From positions 1-23,368 of IMG/VR virus record IMGVR_UViG_3300048772_000015: a stretch of 23,368 bases of DNA; one strand, written 5' to 3'. A model generated the notes under the pieces. The model did not search any database. It was not told the origin of the DNA and saw only the letters and a program-made list of their open reading frames with translations. Below, in pieces: positions 8,789 through 15,723 of this stretch. This stretch comes from a virus. The position numbers were made by a program, and so were the translations under genes. Each line of letters opens with the position of its first letter. Position 1 is the first letter of the stretch.

Positions 8789-9256
8789 CTATACTCCAGT
8801 GACCGTGATCAGGTCGTTTCCGTCGCGCCGACTTGTTAGCAATTGATCCATTTCGTCAGTGAATTGCGCTTCCGCTTCTTCCACTGTCTTTGCGTTAGAT
8901 GGAAAAATCATAGTGATTTCAGTTGGGCCAATGGTCACATAGACCTGCTTTCGCCCCGCGCTCGCTGGCATCACCTGATACCCCTCCAGCGAATACCACT
9001 TGTCGCCCGCGAAAACACAGCACCGACCATTTACCACCAGCATCGTCGGGATCTTGATTAGTACGCTAGTGATCAGCATCCCCGCAGCTAGGCGGCACGT
9101 TCTGGAATACATCCCAGCATGCAAGACGTGTTCCATCTGCACTTGAAGCGTGTGCTCGTGAGGTCTAACCCTGGCCTCTAGCGACTTGATTTTCTCGATT
9201 ACGTCAGGCGGTGCAGAGGGAAGCGTGTTGCCTTGAACCAATAGTTCTTCACTCAT
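8789..9256 (-). CDS. Cupin-like phage protein of unknown function
   Basis: I choose the ATG at 9256 because it overlaps the GNAT stop as ATGA. An ATG five codons earlier exists but has no better ribosome site. The product is 155 residues. The core (HVLHAGMYSRTCRLAAGML, then KIPTMLVVNG, WYSLEGYQVMPASAGRKQVYV and ITMIFPSNAKT) has the alternating strand pattern and glycine turns of a small jelly-roll (cupin) domain. The C-terminus (EEAEAQFTDEMDQLLTSRR) is an acidic helix. Similar proteins sit beside GNAT genes in other podovirus late regions, as I recall. Substrate and role are unknown. Confidence 0.55.
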   Translation of the reverse strand: MSEELLVQGNTLPSAPPDVIEKIKSLEARVRPHEHTLQVQMEHVLHAGMYSRTCRLAAGMLITSVLIKIPTMLVVNGRCCVFAGDKWYSLEGYQVMPASAGRKQVYVTIGPTEITMIFPSNAKTVEEAEAQFTDEMDQLLTSRRDGNDLITVTGV

Positions 9257-9699
9257 TGGATATGCCTGCAAAACACGCTATTAGTGCGCCGGTATGGCTT
9301 CAGCAAGGACAGCAGTTTTTCCAATTGGCTTCCGGTCGGTGCGCTGTACAGTATCGCTACGCATTCCTTCGACTTGGCGAACTTCTCAATTGCCGACATT
9401 AAATCAAGTCCAGTGTTTCCGGTTCGGTGTTTCTTGGCCACAAATAGGCTTTCCACGGTAGCAATCTTCTTGCCGTAGTGCGGAAGAACGTACGTCAGTT
9501 CCGCCGCAAAGCCAACCAGTTCATCACCGTGAAACGCGCCGAATGTATGAAACATCCCCGAACTTTCCATCATGGCGTACATAACGGACTGGGGAGATGC
9601 CTCGCCAATCTCAGGTATAGAACACTCCGCAGCGTACTCCGCAAGCAGGTCGCCAGCTTCCAGAATAGAGGCGTAGGGTATCTGTCGAATGCTCACCAT
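9253..9699 (-). CDS. GNAT-family N-acetyltransferase
   Basis: This is a 148-residue protein overlapping the upstream stop, with AAGGGG as ribosome site. The GNAT core is visible: a central strand (GDELVGFAAELTYVLPHYG), then VESLFVAKKHRTGNTGLDLM, whose R-T-G-N-T-G is the pyrophosphate-binding loop for acetyl-CoA (Q/R-x-x-G-x-G/A), followed by the helix MSAIEKFAKSKE. The C-terminal strand (ECVAILYSAPTG) and a final basic segment complete the fold. Length is normal for a single-domain GNAT. It sits in the tail/ejection operon with a cupin-like partner, so its target could be a virion protein or a host factor; neither is shown by the sequence. Confidence 0.8.
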   Translation of the reverse strand: MVSIRQIPYASILEAGDLLAEYAAECSIPEIGEASPQSVMYAMMESSGMFHTFGAFHGDELVGFAAELTYVLPHYGKKIATVESLFVAKKHRTGNTGLDLMSAIEKFAKSKECVAILYSAPTGSQLEKLLSLLKPYRRTNSVFCRHIQ

Positions 9700-9932
9700 T
9701 GCCCCTTTGCGTATCTCGCCCAGGTGTTCTTATCTGTGCAGACGTAAAGGTAATTGGAATCATAGGCAAGCTGGCCGGGAGTACCGCCCGCCGCCGCACT
9801 TGCTGGCGCGGTCACAATCTGAGGCGCTGCGTTGACGGCTGACGTGAGCGGAGAATAGAACCTCTGCCACTCAGAACTTACCGTTCCGGCATCATTGCTG
9901 TGGGGCGCTCGATATGGAGGATTAGGAATCAT
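9693..9932 (-). CDS. Small tail-associated protein
   Basis: This is a 79-residue protein whose ATG overlaps the stop of the gp10-like gene (ATGA). The N-terminus (MIPNPPYRAP) and SSEWQRFYSPL lead to an Ala/Thr linker. The C-terminus reads GGTPGQLAYDSNYLYVCTD followed by NTWARYAKGQW, a short beta motif often found at the ends of phage fibre or tail proteins, which probably packs onto other virion parts. Position after the tail hub suggests a structural role. No enzymatic motif. Confidence 0.55.
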   Translation of the reverse strand: MIPNPPYRAPHSNDAGTVSSEWQRFYSPLTSAVNAAPQIVTAPASAAAGGTPGQLAYDSNYLYVCTDKNTWARYAKGQW

Positions 9933-11758
9933 GCGATCTGAGCCAGTCTCTTGTTCAGTCGCTGCTGCGGGTCAAATCCCGGAGCAGCTCTGAGATAAGC
10001 GTTGATGATTGTCCATGCGATAGGATCGTCAACCGTCACTTCATACACGCGATCCCTAGACCTTCCGAGCCGACGCCATATACAGCGCGTTTTATAGGTT
10101 CCCGCTTTGCCCGCTGAAACCCAGTGCTCGCTGCTCCACGTCTTGCCGCCGTCATCTGACCAGCGCAACATCATCTTCGGGTCACGCTGCCCCGCCGTGG
10201 CCGGAATGATGGTGATTACTCCATTGAGCACCGCCAGCCCGGTCTGCAACTGCGTTCCGCTCGTGGCCATCTGGAATAGCTGGGGCGCGGAAGAATCGTA
10301 AGCAACCTGCGTGATCTGAAGTACCGGGCCGGGACCAACACCGAATTGCCACGTCACTCCAGCGTTCTGGCCATCGTTGACGATCGGCGGAAACTGCGCT
10401 CCACCAGCAAGCTCTGCATACTGAATCACGCTCGCATCGTCGATTGTCAATTGCCAAGCATTTCCGCTCACATCGGCCAACTGCAACTGCGTCGGGCCCG
10501 CACCCTGTCCCGGGAGCGCCGGAATCGGACCAATACCGACTTCCGCATCAACCTGCATTTCTGCATGGCGAATCCACGCTTGCTCGCTGGAGATATGCGG
10601 CGCGCGGCGTTGCCGTCGAATGTTCGCACCGTTATCCGTCAGAATGGATATGCTCTGCTGATAGATTTTTCCAGAATTCCAATCGCCTACAAGGTGTTTC
10701 CCAAACGCGAAAGAATGCGTAATGCCGTGCCACATCTCAAAATCATTACCGTTCCGCCGCGCGCGGTCATGCCACAAACCAGTAGCTACGTCGTAAACCC
10801 ACGTCTTGCCAGCGGTTGGGAAGTTCAGCACATAGAAGCTATGCCCGTTCTCCTGATAGGTGTAACCAATAGCGTCAGCTACAGTCGAGTAGCCATTGAA
10901 CTCGTTCTCGATAGCGTGATTGCTCACCCTGACAGGGAGGTATCCGTTAGCTCTCCACACCATCGCCTGCCCGCGGTCATCCTGCCCCAACCAAAAGAAG
11001 CTGTTATCGAGCTTCGCGGGACTCCACTGTGCCGCACAACCCTGCTCCATGAACCCGCCGGATACCGGCTGCCAAGGGTTATTCACGTCGCCAGAGTTGT
11101 AATAGAAGGCCGAATGGCCGCCGCCAAGGAAGAACGGCTCACGGAATCCCTGAATCATTCCTACCAGGTTCTCTGGAAACTCCGAAACCTCAAACACATA
11201 CAAATCGCTCCAAGTCGTAGCATCATTTGGGTTCGACATCTGGAACTTATTTGTCCCGCTCAACAGCGCGAGGAACTCACCGTCAGCATAAGTAACTTGT
11301 GAGATCGGCCCAACTGGGCCAGTCCCGTTGCTCTGTGAGACTTGCTGAAAGGTTCCCGCTGGCACCGTTACGCCGTTTAGCGTCACGTTCTGAAGATAGA
11401 ACACATAGATATTTCCGCCGCTCGCAACTAGCAATTGAATCTGGCTTGCTGCCAGCGAGGCCATGCTGAGGTCGTCAGGAAGATTCAATCCGATAGCCGT
11501 ATAGGTTCCATCGGCCATCACCTCGTACAGCGTCGTTCCTACAACGGCAAACATCCGGCCATTGATAGCGAATGTACCGCGCACTGAGCGCCCCGGAAGC
11601 GTGGCGAAGGTAGCAAGCCCCGGCGTGCGATAGAGCACATAGGCCGATTTCCCCATCCCCGACTCAACCGATTCCAGATACCAGTTTCGGCAAATCTGGC
11701 AGTCGGCGAGGACGCTCTCGGATGTATAGCTCGCGCTGCAAAACCCAAATTGCGCCAT
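9929..11758 (-). CDS. P22 gp10-like tail hub / packaged-DNA stabilisation protein
   Basis: This is a 609-residue protein beginning directly after the adaptor stop (TAAATG). The C-terminal block RWSDDGGKTWSSEHW, then KAGTYKTRCIWRRLGRSRDR and VYEVTVDDPIAW, is the signature of the P22 gp10 family (phage stabilisation protein). The N-terminal two thirds shows beta-propeller-like repeats (ALLSGTNKFQMSNPNDATTW, PVSGGFMEQGCAA, FFWLGQDDRGQAM). P22 gp10 has 472 residues. The excess lies mostly at about 421-523, between GQGAGP and RDPKMML, where the normal protein runs straight through. The protein plugs the portal channel after packaging and holds the tailspikes. Confidence 0.9.
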   Translation of the reverse strand: MAQFGFCSASYTSESVLADCQICRNWYLESVESGMGKSAYVLYRTPGLATFATLPGRSVRGTFAINGRMFAVVGTTLYEVMADGTYTAIGLNLPDDLSMASLAASQIQLLVASGGNIYVFYLQNVTLNGVTVPAGTFQQVSQSNGTGPVGPISQVTYADGEFLALLSGTNKFQMSNPNDATTWSDLYVFEVSEFPENLVGMIQGFREPFFLGGGHSAFYYNSGDVNNPWQPVSGGFMEQGCAAQWSPAKLDNSFFWLGQDDRGQAMVWRANGYLPVRVSNHAIENEFNGYSTVADAIGYTYQENGHSFYVLNFPTAGKTWVYDVATGLWHDRARRNGNDFEMWHGITHSFAFGKHLVGDWNSGKIYQQSISILTDNGANIRRQRRAPHISSEQAWIRHAEMQVDAEVGIGPIPALPGQGAGPTQLQLADVSGNAWQLTIDDASVIQYAELAGGAQFPPIVNDGQNAGVTWQFGVGPGPVLQITQVAYDSSAPQLFQMATSGTQLQTGLAVLNGVITIIPATAGQRDPKMMLRWSDDGGKTWSSEHWVSAGKAGTYKTRCIWRRLGRSRDRVYEVTVDDPIAWTIINAYLRAAPGFDPQQRLNKRLAQIA

Positions 11759-12535
11759 TTAGTTTCCACGTGTTCCGGTTAAATAATTCCAATCAGGGAT
11801 AATTCGCCGACTGCTGCTTTTCGGAAGTCCGCCAGAAAGGTAAATGCGTGGTGGAGGGTCGTTATTGTCCATCACCGTTTTCTTCGCTTCATTGCGAGCA
11901 GCCACCAGTTCTTGACTCGGCTCCATTTGGTCAGAAGGGCACAACTCAATTGCGAGCTGATAGCAGAGGTACTGCCAATATCCAGGCGGCAGAACCATTG
12001 GCATTGAAGGCTTGATGGCTTGCGGGAGGTTGGTAAACATCTCCAACCGAACTGGATAGGCGCTGGTAGGGATGGGCCAGAAGTTCAATGTTCCGTTTGG
12101 TACGTCGGGAGAATAGTAAACGTACAGCGGAAAATTGTTGGTCAGCGACTTCAGCCGCTCCTGCGCCCACCGCTCCTTGCCGACAACTTCAATTGGAAGA
12201 TCCACGCCATTGGGGATGACCACGGATGCCGACTCAAGCCGTACCGGGCGCTGCGCGATAGCGAACGTGGCCCCTGCTGGCCCGATGGTATGCGGTGCAA
12301 GGTTGGGAATGAGGGTATAGAGATTGAACGCAACGGTGTAGATCATCGACCGCCGCGCGCCGAGCATGTCAATTATCCGCTGGAGCTTGGAAAGTGCCCA
12401 GTCCATGTCGTAAGCGTCCAAGTCTTCGCCCGCCGCCAGGTGCCCGATTTCCATATAGGCTGAAGTAATTATCTGGGCCGGAGTAATGCTTGGCTGCGTA
12501 TTGCCGATGCTGAACGATTGCGCTGTGCTTGCCAT
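11759..12535 (-). CDS. Head-tail adaptor / tail accessory protein (gp4-like position)
   Basis: This is a 258-residue protein with GGGAGAG before its ATG. The N-terminal helices (AQIITSAYMEIGHLAAGEDL, then MDWALSKLQRIIDML) match the helical connector pattern seen in podovirus gp4-like adaptors. A beta section follows (NLYTLIPNLAPHTIGPAG, RPVRLESASVVIPNGVDLPI, LYVYYSPDVPNGTLNFWPIP). The segment LPPGYWQYLCYQLAIELCPS is typical of this adaptor family. P22 gp4 is about 166 residues, so this is a longer variant. It lies immediately upstream of the gp10-like hub, as expected for a protein bridging portal and hub. The exact family name was not verified. Confidence 0.7.
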   Translation of the reverse strand: MASTAQSFSIGNTQPSITPAQIITSAYMEIGHLAAGEDLDAYDMDWALSKLQRIIDMLGARRSMIYTVAFNLYTLIPNLAPHTIGPAGATFAIAQRPVRLESASVVIPNGVDLPIEVVGKERWAQERLKSLTNNFPLYVYYSPDVPNGTLNFWPIPTSAYPVRLEMFTNLPQAIKPSMPMVLPPGYWQYLCYQLAIELCPSDQMEPSQELVAARNEAKKTVMDNNDPPPRIYLSGGLPKSSSRRIIPDWNYLTGTRGN

Positions 12536-12560
12536 GTTCTCTCCCTATACCCTCACCCGC

Positions 12561-13106
12561 TTACTGCTGTTGCCGTGGACGTCCAGGGCCGCGCCGAGTG
12601 TGTTCTACTTCGTGCCCCGCTTCCGCCCCCGAAACAATAGAGCCGGAGTCCATATCGAGCAGCTCGTCAGTCCATACCCGGTTTCCGTTGCGGTGCTTCT
12701 TGCCTTCGTCAACGTGTCCAACGTGCCATTCGCACCGCAGTTCGTGGCCGGCGTATTCCTTGCCAGACTCACAGCGCAGTTCCGGTGCATGCGGCTTTTC
12801 TATGTATCCGTTGCCCTTCGCCGCGTGCTCATCTTCTTCATTGTTTGCAATCAGCGTGATGTCAGGCTGTGTCCGGTTCGCCGGAGTCCGATACATCATC
12901 TTCGGGAACTCGATAAATGGCAGAGCCTTCAGTGGAGGGTGATCAATGTTGAACTCCGTCGCCATGCGCGGGCCGGATTCCTTCTTTTGCTTCTCCATGT
13001 ACTCGTAGAGTTCTTCCGCGCTGGTGAAATCTGAAATCTTTGGTTTGTAGGCGTTGGGGTCAAGTGAAGATTTACCTCGAATTGCATCCCAATCGACGCA
13101 AGGCAT
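12561..13106 (-). CDS. Unknown late-operon protein with AT-hook-like C-terminus
   Basis: This is a 181-residue hydrophilic protein with a strong AAGGAG ribosome site. The segment LPFIEFPKMMYRTPANR resembles a short motif found in several podovirus head-tail region proteins. A cysteine/histidine-containing stretch (APELRCESGKEYAGHELRC, then EWHVGHVDEGKKHRN) could bind a metal, although spacing is not a standard zinc finger. The last residues (TRRGPGRPRQQQ) contain a GRP core like an AT-hook. It is the first gene after the 13153-13182 terminator and opens the tail block. Function unknown. Confidence 0.6.
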   Translation of the reverse strand: MPCVDWDAIRGKSSLDPNAYKPKISDFTSAEELYEYMEKQKKESGPRMATEFNIDHPPLKALPFIEFPKMMYRTPANRTQPDITLIANNEEDEHAAKGNGYIEKPHAPELRCESGKEYAGHELRCEWHVGHVDEGKKHRNGNRVWTDELLDMDSGSIVSGAEAGHEVEHTRRGPGRPRQQQ

Positions 13107-13152
13107 GTTGATTCTCCTTATGGTTTTATGTGGTGCTGGTTTTTATTGGAGC

Positions 13153-13182
13153 AAAAGCGCGGCCCCACCGAAGCAGGGCCGC
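13153..13182 (-). terminator. Rho-independent terminator after the beta-helix gene
   Basis: The minus-strand RNA folds into a 10-bp stem (13159-13168 with 13173-13182) closed by a UUCG tetraloop and followed by GCUUUUGC. Two of the pairs are G-U, which form only in minus-strand RNA; the other strand would have mismatches there. It lies 17 bases past the stop at 13200. Confidence 0.75.
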
Positions 13183-13199
13183 AAGTGTGACAGTCAAAC

Positions 13200-14195
13200 T
13201 TAGGTGGCGACAATTCCCTTTACGCCGTTGGTGGCAGTGCCACCAGAGACGTAGGTCTGCCCCTTGGTGGTAGCATCTCCAATCGCAGTGAACCCGTACA
13301 AACCGCTGCCGGAGTCAAACGCGAGGATTCCGCCGCAACTAGCAACCATGTGAGCGAACGCGGCAAGCGCGGTGCCCCCGGTGGAGTTCACTGAGTTGAT
13401 GGCCTCGCAGCACTTAATGAGTACCCATCGATCCAGCGCGTTGGCAGCGGCAGCCAGTAAAACGTACTGAAGTCCGTCACTTGACCACGACAAGAACGTG
13501 CAGTTCTCGAACACGTTACGAGCGGCGCTAGAGCTGATCTCTATTGTCGCATTCGCCCCGGTGCGAATAACCGTATCCAGGCCGATATTGCAATGGCCAA
13601 AGTAGTTCTCTCCAGCGCTCAGAAGAACGCAACGAGAGCCCGCGTCGGTTGCACCGGTGGCATCGCCCATGCCTTCAATGTCGCAATTGATAAAGGCATT
13701 GCGCTGGCCGGAAACCGTCAAACAGATTTCAGCCGCAACCCCAGCCGTGAACCCTTGAAAGAAGCTCAAGTTCTGGAATAGACATCCGTTGCCGGACACT
13801 ACAAAGAAATTGGCGAAAGCAGCAGCGGTCGCCAATGGAGCGATACGAGCGCGCTGTGACACCATAGACGGAGCGCAAACACCGATCAGGTGACAAGCGT
13901 TCTTCGCCCAAGTGAACGTAGCGCTGGTTCTGGCGGAACCGGTTGACGTACCGTTACCCTCAAGAACCAGCACATCATTGTTACCGCTGGTCATGAGGTT
14001 GTACCCGGCGGCAAGCGTTTGCACGGCGCTCTTTGGAGACAAGCCAGAATTAACGTCGAGGCCGTTGACCGGATCGACGTAGTACACGTTGCCAGTCACG
14101 CCGAGGCCCATGCGGTTAATGGCCGACTGGATGGCGTTGGCACCGGCGAGCGTGAGTGATCCTAGATTGGGAAGCCCTGCAGGAAATGAACTCAT
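13200..14195 (-). CDS. Beta-helix-like structural protein near the coat gene
   Basis: This is a 331-residue protein. After a helical start (LAGANAIQSAINRMGL) it reads NVYYVDPVNGLDVNSGLSPK, the common opening of parallel beta-helix (pectate-lyase-like) folds. It continues with ladder-like repeats: NFFVVSGNGCLFQNLSF, RNAFINCDIEGMG, NYFGHCNIG, RNVFENCTFLSW. There is no signal peptide, unlike the gene before it. Position between coat and tail genes and before a terminator suggests a virion surface protein, such as a head fibre or decoration protein. No catalytic residues were recognised. The ribosome site is weak (GAAAGA). Confidence 0.6.
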   Translation of the reverse strand: MSSFPAGLPNLGSLTLAGANAIQSAINRMGLGVTGNVYYVDPVNGLDVNSGLSPKSAVQTLAAGYNLMTSGNNDVLVLEGNGTSTGSARTSATFTWAKNACHLIGVCAPSMVSQRARIAPLATAAAFANFFVVSGNGCLFQNLSFFQGFTAGVAAEICLTVSGQRNAFINCDIEGMGDATGATDAGSRCVLLSAGENYFGHCNIGLDTVIRTGANATIEISSSAARNVFENCTFLSWSSDGLQYVLLAAAANALDRWVLIKCCEAINSVNSTGGTALAAFAHMVASCGGILAFDSGSGLYGFTAIGDATTKGQTYVSGGTATNGVKGIVAT

Positions 14196-14258
14196 GGAGA
14201 TTTTCTTTCTACTACGGCGCTCTGGGGGTTCCCGGTAGGTTCCGTTTCACCTTATCCA

Positions 14259-14305
14259 TTAAGCGCGGTACTGCAGCGAGGCGGCATTGCTACCGCCCCG
14301 CTTAA
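14259..14305. repeat. Nested inverted repeats between two structural genes
   Basis: TTAAGCG at 14259-14265 pairs with CGCTTAA at 14299-14305. Inside lies a 10-bp hairpin (14276-14285 with 14292-14301, some wobble pairs on the minus-strand RNA). The outer and inner arms share 14299-14301, so they partly compete. No T-run follows on either strand, so this is not a standard terminator. It may be an RNA stability or processing element. Confidence 0.45.
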
Positions 14306-14326
14306 CTCTTTTGTTTCGGGCACTTA

Positions 14327-15325
14327 TCAATAAAGATACAGATAGGCGCCATTCAAGGTGGTGAAGCTGGTAGGCGGGGTGAAACTCGGCAACGTGCCGA
14401 AGGTTCCAGCCGCGGCAGACTTATAGGTCAGGATGTTGTCCTGATACCCCGTCTTGAGCAGATCAACATAGTCGCCGGTGCCATTGCTCATCATGCAACC
14501 GTAATACTGAGTTGGGCCAACGGCGTAAAACGGAGTAGTGAACGGAAGCGCGGCCCAGGCGTAGTTCGTTCCCGCAACCACCGTTCCCGCAACTGCGGAA
14601 TTAGCAAGCAGGTTCCCAGCAGCGTCATACAGTGCATAAATCCATTTGTCGGTGCCGTTGCCAGTGGCTCCAACGTGGACTCCGAAGCCAGTAATCAACT
14701 TGCTGTGCGGCAAGGCGATTTCCGTGCAGTACAACTCGGCTGCAACCGTAGCGGTGCTGGTGCCAAGCGCGGCTCCACCATTCGTCGCTCCCGGATTCGG
14801 AATGGGAAGACGATATTCGGTTGCGCGCGTGGTCTGCCTTGCATCACCGTTCACCCATTGCCCACCAACGCAGTCAGAAATCAGACCGCTGGTGAACTGA
14901 ATGCGCGGCAATGCCGGTTCGTTACTTCTGACGCACGAGCCCTGATCAACCGCAGGCCCAACTCCAGACTCTCCAGCGGAGAAGTTTACGAGGTACGCCG
15001 GGACCACAAAAACCATGGCACCGGACGCATGAGCGTGAGCAGCCGTAGAACCGTAACTGCGAATCACGGAAACGTAAGAACTGTTGATCGCGGTGACAAG
15101 CTCCAGCTCCCGGTCAACGTACAGCCAGGTCGTGGTGTTGGGGGTAATCCCGCTGTATGCGGTAACGCCAGTGGTGCTGGTAAGCGCAATGGAGCTGTCC
15201 GAAACGCCCTGTGCAGCCGAAAGCGTGGTATTGGTGAGAATTACCTGAGCCTGAGCCGGGGCGGTGAAAAGCGAAAGCGCCAGCACCATACCCAGCAGAG
15301 AGAGTACGATAGAGAGTTTCTTCAT
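14327..15325 (-). CDS. Structural-type protein with Sec signal peptide
   Basis: This is a 332-residue protein with AAAGGAA as ribosome site. Residues 1-26 form a textbook signal peptide: MKK, a Leu/Val/Ala core, then TAPAQAQ with AQA before the predicted cut. The mature N-terminal domain (residues 27-110) reads TWLYVDRELELVTAINSSYV, then SVIRSYGSTAAHAHASGAMV, a beta pattern also seen in phage head-associated structural proteins. The C-terminal half is Gly/Thr-rich beta sequence (YRLPIPNPGA, KWIYALYDAAGNLLANS, YYGCMMSNGTGD). Four cysteines remain after the signal. It is the second gene after coat (after the HNH remnant). A decoration or fibre role is inferred; a secreted non-virion role cannot be excluded. 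Confidence 0.6.
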   Translation of the reverse strand: MKKLSIVLSLLGMVLALSLFTAPAQAQVILTNTTLSAAQGVSDSSIALTSTTGVTAYSGITPNTTTWLYVDRELELVTAINSSYVSVIRSYGSTAAHAHASGAMVFVVPAYLVNFSAGESGVGPAVDQGSCVRSNEPALPRIQFTSGLISDCVGGQWVNGDARQTTRATEYRLPIPNPGATNGGAALGTSTATVAAELYCTEIALPHSKLITGFGVHVGATGNGTDKWIYALYDAAGNLLANSAVAGTVVAGTNYAWAALPFTTPFYAVGPTQYYGCMMSNGTGDYVDLLKTGYQDNILTYKSAAAGTFGTLPSFTPPTSFTTLNGAYLYLY

Positions 15326-15336
15326 GTTCGTTTCCT

Positions 15337-15594
15337 TTAACCCGCCTTACGGCGTCGGTTGAGATTCTTAATCGCGTATGTTACCCATCGGCAATTGTCA
15401 GGTTCGTAACTGCGGTCATTGTCCCGGCGATCAATGGTGAGTCGTGCCCTTCCAGTGCGCCGTTCATAGCCGTTTGCTAGTGCCCAGTCATAGAAGGTCT
15501 GAAAATAACACCTCCACTCATCGCACACCGTAATTCCGCGACCGCCATAATCCGGATATTTCCTGTTTTTCGGATTGCAGCATCGCTGAATCAT
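15337..15594 (-). CDS. HNH-family endonuclease-like protein, N-terminally truncated
   Basis: This is an 85-residue ORF with the family signature YGGRGITVCDEW near residue 16, then TIDRRDND and SYEPDNCRW near residue 53, and a basic NLNRRRKAG end. It resembles small phage and plasmid HNH-type homing endonucleases. The histidine that precedes the S/T-I-D-R motif in the paralogue at 18931-19287 is leucine here. GGGAGG stands upstream of the ATG, but these bases are also codons (IWEAM) of an older, longer reading frame that continues upstream to 15714. It is therefore likely either a decayed gene or one now using an internal start. Nuclease activity is doubtful. Confidence 0.6.
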   Translation of the reverse strand: MIQRCCNPKNRKYPDYGGRGITVCDEWRCYFQTFYDWALANGYERRTGRARLTIDRRDNDRSYEPDNCRWVTYAIKNLNRRRKAG

Positions 15595-15714
15595 GGCCTC
15601 CCAAATACTATACAGTGGGGACGCCGATAGCCCGTGTGTGCGATTGGTGAATCGTTCCCTTTTCAGGCAACCACAGGATTGCGTATTTCCAGTCCTAAGA
15701 CTTGTTAAATAACA
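15595..15714 (-). pseudogene. Remnant N-terminal part of the HNH-family gene
   Basis: The 40 codons directly upstream of 15594 stay open in the same frame and encode recognisable family sequence: SLRTGNTQSCGCLKRE, then THGLS and SPLYSIWEAMIQRC. There is no ATG, GTG or TTG in these codons. The frame ends at a TGA at 15715-15717, and the coat stop (15724-15726) is in the same frame three codons earlier. The first part of the ancestral zinc-binding domain appears lost at this junction. Confidence 0.65.
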
Positions 15715-15723
15715 TCAATAGAA

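Noticed and set aside
10346-11302. Long plus-strand ORF (318 codons)
   Set aside because: It is antisense to the gp10-like gene, has no ribosome site and no recognisable domain; it is a shadow frame.
12486-13034. Plus-strand ORF of 182 codons rich in hydrophobic residues
   Set aside because: Antisense to the adaptor start and the 181-residue gene; hydrophobicity comes from the opposite frame of charged codons.
13121-13202. 27-residue plus-strand ORF over the terminator
   Set aside because: No ribosome site, no promoter, and its codons fall in the terminator stem.
14675-15340. Plus-strand ORF of 221 codons
   Set aside because: It is antisense to the signal-peptide structural gene and its product is Arg/Gly-rich with no fold signature, as expected of a shadow.
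15600-15640. TATAGT box upstream of the HNH-like ORF as a promoter
   Set aside because: No matching -35 at proper spacing, and the bases are codons (LYSIW) of the decayed HNH reading frame.
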